Assembly: GCA_964609385.1 (NCBI GenBank)
Contig: CAZSSM010000121.1
Coordinates: 1-15,430, forward strand
From: CAZSSM01 sp964609385
Lineage (GTDB): Bacteria; Planctomycetota; Planctomycetia; Isosphaerales; Isosphaeraceae
DNA length: 15,430 nucleotides
Reading direction: 5' to 3'
This document shows positions 1 through 5,322 of this stretch, piece after piece (positions within the stretch are counted from its first letter, which is position 1; every line of letters begins with the position of its first letter). The notes under the pieces were generated by a model. That model did no database searches. It was not told the origin of the DNA and was given only the letters and a program-made list of their open reading frames with translations. The translations under genes were made by a program, and so were the position numbers.

Positions 1-42
1 CCGTCCCGTGCCCGATCCGGGAAGGAGCTTGGGAGCGGTCAT
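1..42 (-). CDS. possible N-terminal fragment of a gene leaving the left edge
   Basis: An ATG at 42-40 on the minus strand opens a frame of 14 codons that reaches base 1 without a stop. It lies 80 bp downstream of the H-box protein stop and could be the next gene of that operon. There is no clear Shine-Dalgarno sequence before it and the fragment (MTAPKLLPGSGTGR) matches nothing I know. This is a weak call resting only on an open frame and position. Confidence 0.2.
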   Translation of the reverse strand, partial: MTAPKLLPGSGTGR

Positions 43-122
43 GCTGCGCCGTCGGCCCGGGAGACTGGGGGAGTATTCGGCCCGTCCGCCCTCGACCCGA
101 CGGATTGATGAAACTTCTCGGT

Positions 123-581
123 TCAGGAATACGCGGCGAGCAGGAGGGAGTCGAGCTGTTGGCCGGCCTGGAGGATCCGTTCCAACAGGGCGCGGCATTC
201 CGGATCATCGAGGCGTTGGTGGAGTTCGTCGACCTCGACGCGGACCGAGTCGAGTTCGACGATCAGTGCCCGGCAACCGCTCCGAAGCGAGAGCGACGAT
301 CCGGCTGGATCGTTTGGCTCGCGGAAGTGCTGGCAGACGATGGTGACCATGGTGCGTCCATGATCGATGACCGACTCAATGAGCCGTCCGGTGAGGTGAT
401 CGCTGAGTCCGGCGTCGGCCATCTCCTCCTGGAGGATCTCGCCATAGCCGATGACCTGGCCGATCGGCGTCTGGAGATCGTGTCGGAGATCGGCCAAGGA
501 CCGGCCATCGTGCGACGCCGGAGCGTCGAGTGCCGATCCCGACTCATCCTGGCGCGGCCAAGGAGTCGTGGGGGTCGTCAT
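123..581 (-). CDS. short histidine-kinase phosphoacceptor (HisKA/DHp-like) protein without ATPase domain
   Basis: The 152-residue product carries a typical H-box, LRHDLQTPIGQVIGYGEI, with candidate phosphoacceptor His34 followed by Asp35 and the T-P pair. This is the pattern of HisKA dimerisation/phosphotransfer domains. The rest is predicted helical and ends about 120 residues after the H-box, so there is no space for the N, G1 and G2 boxes of the HATPase domain. No membrane segment is visible. Its ATG overlaps the TGA of the upstream receiver gene (TGATG at 583-579), which implies translational coupling and joint function. It may act as a phosphotransfer partner of that receiver, or as a pseudo-kinase that needs an ATPase-bearing kinase in trans. 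The H-box assignment is fairly secure; the partner and direction of phosphotransfer are inference. Confidence 0.72.
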   Translation of the reverse strand: MTTPTTPWPRQDESGSALDAPASHDGRSLADLRHDLQTPIGQVIGYGEILQEEMADAGLSDHLTGRLIESVIDHGRTMVTIVCQHFREPNDPAGSSLSLRSGCRALIVELDSVRVEVDELHQRLDDPECRALLERILQAGQQLDSLLLAAYS

Positions 582-964
582 CAGGAGGCCGCCTGCGTCT
601 CGGGGTTCAGAGCAGCATCGATTTTCTCAAGCAGCCGGGGCAGTTCGATCGGCTTGGTGTCGTAGTCGTCGCAACCGGCTTCGAAGGCCCGTGCGCGGTC
701 GCCGGTCATGGCATGCGCCGTCAGGGCGATGACCGGCACGGTGCGAGTCGAATCATCCTCCTTAAGGATCCGCGTGGCCTCCCAACCATCGAGGACCGGC
801 AAGCTCATGTCCATCAGGATCAGGTCGAACGACTCGGCCCGGGCGCGATCGACCCCCTGCTGGCCGTCGATGGCGATGACCACGTCATACCCGCGGCGCG
901 AGAGTCGTCGCGACAGCATATCCCGATTCATCTCGTTGTCTTCGACCAACAGGATCCGGGCCAT
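581..964 (-). CDS. single-domain CheY-like response regulator
   Basis: The 127-residue product is one receiver (REC) domain with no output domain. Visible residues are the acidic pair E8-D9 in ILLVEDN, phosphoacceptor D52 in LILMDMSLPVLDG, T82 in VIALTAHAM, and K104 in DYDTKPI. These are the full conserved set, so it should be phosphorylatable. The ATG at 964 is preceded by GAGGAGGGGACG, a strong Shine-Dalgarno sequence, which is why I prefer it over the longer frame from 1099. The stop overlaps the start of the H-box protein, making a two-gene operon. Stand-alone receivers of this kind act as phosphate shuttles or bind target proteins. Which kinase feeds it is unknown. Confidence 0.9.
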   Translation of the reverse strand: MARILLVEDNEMNRDMLSRRLSRRGYDVVIAIDGQQGVDRARAESFDLILMDMSLPVLDGWEATRILKEDDSTRTVPVIALTAHAMTGDRARAFEAGCDDYDTKPIELPRLLEKIDAALNPETQAAS

Positions 965-1265
965 CGTCCCCTCCTCGAGCTCAGGATCATCGCGGCGCCT
1001 CCCCGATCCCACGCGATCGCGACGATGCCGATCACGATGGAGTTGGGGCGATCCGGTCGTCCCACCACGGGGGCGGAATACCGGTCCCTCACGAGCCACG
1101 GCCCTTCCAAAGGTCGGCGCTCGGACGCAACGGGTCTCCCGACAACCCTAGAATCTGACCCGGAGTCCCACCCGATCATCGATCCGAGACAGCGCACTTT
1201 GTTGCCCGGGGACAACGACGCCGGCCTTCACGATGCAGGGACGGTCCCTAGCTCGATCCCAAAGG
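965..1265. promoter_or_regulatory. intergenic region upstream of the receiver gene
   Basis: About 300 bp lie between the stop of the SWIM protein and the start of the receiver gene. I see no convincing gene on either strand. It must hold the 3' end of the SWIM transcript and probably the promoter of the receiver/H-box pair. A small imperfect stem (GTTG at 1201-1204 pairing with CAAC at 1213-1216) could be a weak terminator, but it has no T tract. No clear -35/-10 pair can be named. Confidence 0.3.
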
Positions 1266-1883
1266 CTAAATCCACCCCAGATCTCGGAGTGATGAGATAT
1301 GCTTGCAGCTTGAATTTGGCATCGTCGGTGTCGAGGATTCGGGCACGTTGACCTCCTCTCGAAACCACCACGCCGCGCAATCGCATTGATATTCGCCATC
1401 GCTCAATCGGCATACGTAGTACGGGCCGTCCTCGTGATCCGGCAAACGGCGCAATCGCCAGATCACTGGGGCCAGGGGGCTACCGGCCACGTTCTGCACG
1501 GCATATGTCCGTCCGCCGATGATGATGGTCAACAGGGGTTCGCGATTCTCGAGGTCAGCACGCCGCGCCGAATTGCTCGGATCGAGGCGAAGAATCGTCG
1601 ACGGCCGATCCAACAATGCCTCCCGCAAGGCCCGGCTCCCGAGCGTCGCCTCAAGACGGTCCCAGGCCTGACTCGCCTCGGCCAACGCGTGTCGAAAATG
1701 CCAGGTCGACGGGTCGAACGGGCCGAGCACCTCGGTAGCGACCTGGAGGTCGGTCGCCGTCACATCCAGGATCATCCGCCCCCGCTGCACCAACGCGACA
1801 CGTCGGCGATGGGTGTCGGTCGATCCCGAGGCCGGGGACGCAACACCCATTGGCCCGACGTCGGTGATCGTCGTGGCTTCCAT
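1266..1883 (-). CDS. SWIM zinc-finger protein of unknown function
   Basis: The 205-residue protein ends with a CxCx23CxH arrangement: CDC at about residues 167-169 and CKH at 193-195. This is the SWIM zinc-finger signature. The preceding segment (GGRTYAVQNV, then YYVCRLSDGEYQCDCAAWWF) has the strand-rich look of SWIM domains that sit over a short beta-hairpin. SWIM domains bind DNA or proteins in Swi2/Snf2 proteins, MuDR transposases and recombination factors; here no second catalytic domain is visible. I chose ATG 1883 over GTG 1886 because CGGAG lies 8 bp upstream of it. It follows the 93-aa gene by 15 bp, so the two are probably co-transcribed. The role is unknown. Confidence 0.75.
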   Translation of the reverse strand: MEATTITDVGPMGVASPASGSTDTHRRRVALVQRGRMILDVTATDLQVATEVLGPFDPSTWHFRHALAEASQAWDRLEATLGSRALREALLDRPSTILRLDPSNSARRADLENREPLLTIIIGGRTYAVQNVAGSPLAPVIWRLRRLPDHEDGPYYVCRLSDGEYQCDCAAWWFREEVNVPESSTPTMPNSSCKHISSLRDLGWI

Positions 1884-1898
1884 CACCAGGGCTCCGCA

Positions 1899-2180
1899 TC
1901 AATCCCGACCGTGGACGACGACCGGCGTCGCGCTGGTCTGCTGCTTGAACTCGGTCTCGACCGCATCCAGGTACTGATAATGCGCACCGTCCTCAGCCGG
2001 ATCGGCCCCGAGTCGTGGCCGGCTGGGCGTCGCCCAGTAGACCCGACCATCCAACCAGAGCCACCCGGCCTCCGCCGAGTCGGACCGCGAAATCAAGCTC
2101 ACCTGACGCAACGACCCACCCGGATGATCACGGTTGCTCGACTCAACCTTTCGGCCGGTCATCACTTGCGTTCGCTCCAT
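1899..2180 (-). CDS. hypothetical 93-aa protein, operon partner of the SWIM protein
   Basis: I do not recognise this protein. It is soluble, with a Trp/Tyr-rich middle (AGWLWLDGRVYWATP) and an acidic stretch (ADPAEDGAHYQYLDAVE) near the C-terminus. No signal peptide, membrane segment or metal motif is visible. ATG 2180 is preceded by GCGGAGGATCGTGAG, giving a usable Shine-Dalgarno sequence. The gene lies 15 bp upstream of the SWIM gene in the same direction, so a shared transcript and a related task are likely. A second ATG at residue 7 is a possible alternative start. Confidence 0.6.
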   Translation of the reverse strand: MERTQVMTGRKVESSNRDHPGGSLRQVSLISRSDSAEAGWLWLDGRVYWATPSRPRLGADPAEDGAHYQYLDAVETEFKQQTSATPVVVHGRD

Positions 2181-2301
2181 CTCACGATCCTCCGCGCTGC
2201 GTCTCCGCTGATGTCCGGATGAATATCATACGCAAACCCACACCACGGAACAAGCGTTTCAAGCCCGATAATCCGAACAGCCTCTCTGCGGGCCGATCAC
2301 G

Positions 2302-2320
2302 TTGGATTTCGGAAATCCAA
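2302..2320. repeat. perfect inverted repeat (hairpin 1) in divergent intergenic region
   Basis: TTGGATTTC and GAAATCCAA flank a single G, making a 19-bp palindrome that can fold as an 8-bp stem with a CGG loop. It is the first of three consecutive potential stems (2302-2320, 2322-2343, and a 5-bp GCTGG/CCAGC stem around 2363-2378) between the divergent genes at 2180 and 2434. It could be an operator for a dimeric repressor or part of a structured leader. Confidence 0.55.
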
Positions 2321-2321
2321 G

Positions 2322-2343
2322 CCCGAGGCGGTGTGGCCTCGGG
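2322..2343. repeat. GC-rich inverted repeat (hairpin 2), possible terminator or leader stem
   Basis: CCCGAGGC (2322-2329) and GCCTCGGG (2336-2343) are exact reverse complements separated by GGTGTG, giving an 8-bp, all but one GC, stem with a 6-nt loop. It lies 2 bp after hairpin 1 and 90 bp before the MEKHLA start. There is no T tract, so a classical intrinsic terminator is not supported. A structured 5' leader of the MEKHLA transcript is an alternative. Confidence 0.5.
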
Positions 2344-2433
2344 GGTGACTGGAGGTTTAGGCTGGCCACGACCAGCGAGCCGAACCGTCGTCGAGGCTTC
2401 GCGATCATCGCGCAGGAATATTGGGAGGAGTTG

Positions 2434-2976
2434 ATGACTGTGGACCCGAACGATCTCATCCTCGAAACCTCTCCTGATCACCGAAGCGTCTCCGACGATT
2501 CAGCGCCCTGGGCTCAACACGGTTGGATTGTGCTGACCCAAATCCTGCTCGATTCCTATCGCCGGTGGCTGGATCGGGACCTGATCCCGAGGTCCGGCGA
2601 CCCCCGCGATCAGGCCCGCGCGCTCTATGATGCCCCGTTCGTGGTCGTGGCCCACGGCACCGAGCCCGACCCAATCCTCTGCTATGGCAACGCCGAGGCG
2701 CTTCGGCTCTGGGAGACCGATGCCGAGACGCTCCGGCAGACCCCTTCGAGGCTGACCGCCGAGCCGGTCCACCGCGACGAGCGTGCTGCGATGCTGGCCC
2801 GCACCGCGCGTGACGGCTACGTCGACGACTACCGAGGCGTCCGGATCAGCCGGACCGGCCGACGCTTCCGGATCGAACGCGCCATCGTCTGGAACCTCGT
2901 CGACCCCGACGGTCACCCTCGAGGCCAGGCCGCCACCTTTTCCGAATGGACGATGCTGGAACTTCAAACAGGTTGA
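2434..2976 (+). CDS. MEKHLA (PAS-like) domain protein
   Basis: The 180-residue product matches the bacterial MEKHLA family, a PAS-related fold also found at the C-terminus of plant HD-ZIP III factors. Family landmarks appear in order: SYRRWLDRDLI (41-51), DAPFVVVAHGTEPDPILCYGN (66-86), PSRLTAEP (104-111), DDYRGVRISRTGRRFRIE (131-148) and VVWNL-like IVWNLVDPDG with GQAATFSEW (151-172). The length fits a stand-alone MEKHLA protein. ATG 2434 is chosen because GGGAGGAG sits just upstream and the family starts here; the frame is open to 2302 but that extension looks non-coding. Such domains are thought to sense redox or small ligands, but no ligand residue can be named. It converges on the DUF3226 gene, with 10 bp between stops. 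Confidence 0.85.
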   Translation: MTVDPNDLILETSPDHRSVSDDSAPWAQHGWIVLTQILLDSYRRWLDRDLIPRSGDPRDQARALYDAPFVVVAHGTEPDPILCYGNAEALRLWETDAETLRQTPSRLTAEPVHRDERAAMLARTARDGYVDDYRGVRISRTGRRFRIERAIVWNLVDPDGHPRGQAATFSEWTMLELQTG

Positions 2977-2995
2977 AACAGGATCGTCAACCTGT
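2968..2995. terminator. bidirectional hairpin between convergent genes
   Basis: ACAGGTTGA (2968-2976) and TCAACCTGT (2987-2995) are exact reverse complements separated by 10 nt, a 9-bp stem. The left arm contains the TGA of the MEKHLA gene. The right arm contains, on the other strand, the TGA that ends the DUF3226 gene once its frameshift is corrected. Such a symmetric stem between convergent stops fits a shared terminator, although there is no long T tract on either side. Confidence 0.55.
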
Positions 2996-3651
2996 GGTCT
3001 TGGCATCCTCGATCCCATAGAGATCCCGATACCAATCGAGGAATTTTGAGCCACTTCCACGTCATCGAGGAAATATTTCGCCTTGATCGCCGTGCCGAAC
3101 GGAAGGCCCGGCTCGGCCTGCCAGGCGAGCCAAGCGTGAACGACCGCCTTGATCCGATCCGGCTCGGAGAACGAAGCGTCATGGGCTTGCTTGGCAGCAT
3201 CGGTGCTCCACTCGGCATGGGAGATCAACGCGTCCCCTTCGTCGACCAATTCCCTCAGGAAGTCCTCGAGCTTTCCTGCACGTTTGTTGTTGGGCATGAT
3301 CCAGACGCCGACCTCGACATGGAATTCCTCGACCCTTGCGTGGAATCCGCTCTCCGGAAGCGTCAGAGGATCCTTCAAACCCACCCTTCGGAGCCGCTCA
3401 TGCACGGCTTTCCAACGATCTTCCACGCTTTGGTCAGCGTCCAGAACGAAGCCAACTCGACCACCGACGTTGGCCTGAATCGCCGTGTCGATGACTCCAA
3501 TGAGTTTTTCAACGGATCCGGCTTTGACGATTTCAGCAACTCGTTCGTCCTCTCGGAACTCGATTTCGGATCTCGCGAGGAGGTTGGCGATCGCGTGCTG
3601 ATCATCGTTGCCCTCGACAAACAGCTTGGCCGAGCGTCCTTTGGCGCTCAT
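2987..3651 (-). CDS. DUF3226 / Toprim-like protein, interrupted by a -1 frameshift
   Basis: The frame from ATG 3651 has the DUF3226 pattern: KLFVEGNDDQH (E13, D16, D17), GFVLDADQS (D71, D73), GVWIMPNN (115-122) and LEDFLREL (128-135). The VEGxDD and DxD elements resemble Toprim catalytic motifs, so it may be a metal-dependent nuclease-like partner. After Gln202 the frame leaves the family. Re-reading one base back at the T4 run 3044-3047 (A4 in the gene) gives KFLDWYRDLYGIEDAKTTG and a stop at 2987, the usual family ending. One missing A would explain it, giving a restored length of 221 residues. Uncorrected, the frame runs on to 2500 antisense to the MEKHLA gene, which I regard as spurious. 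ATG overlaps the ATPase stop (ATGA), so the two are translationally coupled. Confidence 0.82.
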
Positions 3652-4801
3652 CCCCGGACCTCGATCTGTTGCTCGACGGCCACTTGGATCTGATCGGGTT
3701 CGTAGGCGACGGCCTTATCAAGCCGGCGGTCGAGCGATTGGAGCGAAACGTCCTCGGCCAGGTCAGGTCGGTTTCGATGAAGCCAGGACAATCCATTGAT
3801 GCAGTCGAGGCTGTGGGTGGTAGCAAAGACTTGGATATCGAATTGTCGCGCCGCCTCGACGAGGGACCTCCAAAGATCGCCCATCACCGAGTAATGGAGC
3901 CCCGTGTCGACCTCATCGATCAATAGGATCCCGCCCGGGACTTGGTTCACCGCCAACGCGAGGGCGAGGATCCGCCTCATCCCCTCTCCCATGCTGCCAA
4001 GGCCGATGAGTCGACGACCCGTCGTGCCTTGTCTGAGACCGATCAGGATCCCTCCGTGGCCGGTCTTCAGCCACTCCTCGCCGGCCAGAAAATCAATGCT
4101 TTCTACGTCCGGCTCCAGGATCCGAAGCGCTTGAACGACGTCCTCCTTGCGGTCTTGTTCGACGATACGGTTCCACATCGGGGCCATTGTCATTCCATCG
4201 AGGGAGTTGGACGCAACCATTTTCACGCGATGGGCTTGAATCGACCTTGCGGAATCCTCTTCTCTCATGAAATTAGAAATTATTTCATCGTATTCTCGGC
4301 TATTTGAAAAATCATGAAAAGGCTTTACTACACTCCTAACTATCGCCCCTCCTGTAGACAGGACGAATAATTGGACTGGCGATTCGTTATCCGTCGGCTT
4401 CACGACCAGAAAAAGCTGTTGTTCGTCTCGTGATTTTTCGTAGAATGAAATAAGACTTGAGGACTTGAACTCAGATTCTATCATTAACGATAACTGAAGA
4501 TATACATACTTATCTGAGTTTGAACTAATGAAGTATCTGGATTTGGTTTTCCAGTGTAGGAGAATAAGGCAATGGAAGGGAGGCTTTTCTCACTCCTATC
4601 GATCCAGACCTGCTCGCCGCGTCTGCGCGTGATCTCGCTGAAGACGGCCCGATCGCCCCGCGTGGCGAGCAGTTGGATCGCCTCAAGCGCGGCGGTCTTG
4701 CCGCTGTTGTTCCTGCCGACGAGCAGGTTGACGCGGGCCAAATTCTCGAACCGATAATCCTCGAAGCCCCGATAGTTGCGGAGCGTCAGGGTCCCGATCA
4801 T
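3648..4801 (-). CDS. OLD/PARIS-like AAA ATPase (AAA_15/AAA_21 type), frameshifted
   Basis: The gene is read as two pieces: 4801-4484 and 4484-3648. The first has TLTLRNYRGFEDYRFENL and the Walker A GRNNSGKT (29-36). The second has the ABC-like signature GSMGEGMRR, Walker B ILLIDEVDTGLHYS and the H-loop FATTHS. Together they make one SMC/RecF-like ATPase of the type found in OLD nucleases, Gabija and PARIS. The frames join by a -1 shift near the T4 run 4547-4550; one extra A gives YTGKTKSRYF and about 384 residues, normal for the family. ATG 4801 (GCGAGGACCATC upstream) is preferred to TTG 4855. Bases 4261-4560 are about 38% GC by hand count, unlike both ends of the gene. The stop overlaps the DUF3226 start. 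A defence role is inference from architecture. Confidence 0.82.
4261..4560. other. AT-rich segment inside the ATPase gene
   Basis: A hand count gives 113 G/C in 300 bases (about 38%), with two 60-bp blocks at 27% and 32%. It codes for the region between Walker A and the conserved C-terminal half, which is the variable part of OLD-like ATPases. Codons end in A or T much more often than in neighbouring genes. It suggests recent acquisition or domain replacement. Confidence 0.75.
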
Positions 4802-4879
4802 GATGGTCCTCGCCAGTTCGGAGTACGGGTCGACGCGATCGACTGTCTCAACCAACTCTGGCGGGGTCTCGGAGCCAGG

Positions 4880-5302
4880 TCAAGGGACGCCGGGTAGCAC
4901 TGGCATTCTTCCAACGTGCCGAAAATCACCCCGATCGACACAGACCAATGCAGCGGTTTCATGTTCATAATTTCCGATCTTGAATCTCTCCGGAGGCTCG
5001 ACCGTGGCGGCGGGCCGATTGGTGATCACATCGCACGACTTTCTCGAGACGTCCCGGGACTTGAGGATCCGGTCCTTGTCGATCCAGTCGATTCCGGAGA
5101 CGCTTTTGCTGTTTCTTCAGTCAAATTTGAGTGATCCCTTTGTTCGAGCAAAGATCGTAGGACTCGAGACCTGTCATCTATCGCACGGGCGAGGCTCGTC
5201 GAAATGGGGTCGTTGACATCACTCGGCTGGAAAAACTGCGGTCCAATGCACAAGATGGTCAGCGACGGCCTCCCCGACCCCCGAGTCGGTCGGGATGTTC
5301 AT
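4880..5302 (-). pseudogene. possible decayed small ORF upstream of the ATPase
   Basis: No intact gene is seen in the roughly 500 bp between the ATPase and the kinase. A plausible minus-strand frame starts at ATG 5302 (MNIPTDSGVGEAVADH). It appears to continue one frame over after the T5 run near 5231-5235 (PSDVNDPISTSLARAIDDRS), and returns to the first frame at the A4 run near 5103-5106 (VSGIDWIDKDRIL, then PPERFKIGNYEHE), with a stop at 4880. The two shifts compensate each other. I do not recognise the resulting sequence of about 140 residues, and the opposite strand is also open in part, so this may be non-coding. Confidence 0.22.
5273..5294. repeat. GC-rich hairpin just upstream of the kinase gene
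   Basis: CCCGACC (5273-5279) and GGTCGGG (5288-5294) are exact reverse complements around an 8-nt loop. The stem ends 28 bp before ATG 5323. It could be an operator, a leader stem that limits translation, or a terminator of something to the left; there is no T tract. Confidence 0.4.
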
Positions 5303-5322
5303 CCGTGCTGCGGACATTAACT

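Noticed and set aside
928..1215. Minus-strand 95-codon frame upstream of the receiver gene
   Set aside because: Overlaps the receiver start and its Shine-Dalgarno sequence; no family features, and the receiver start is well placed at 964.
2500..2986. C-terminal extension of the DUF3226 frame to 383 residues
   Set aside because: It appears only after the frameshift, runs antisense to the MEKHLA coding region and replaces a family-like ending.
3041..3051. Programmed -1 ribosomal frameshifting in the DUF3226 and ATPase genes
   Set aside because: The sites are A4 runs in CTCAAAATT and GGAAAACC contexts, not X-XXY-YYZ heptamers, and I see no strong stem directly downstream; a lost base is simpler.
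4916..5134. Plus-strand 72-codon frame between the ATPase and the kinase
   Set aside because: Starts with GTG without a ribosome site, matches nothing known, and competes with an equally open minus-strand frame.
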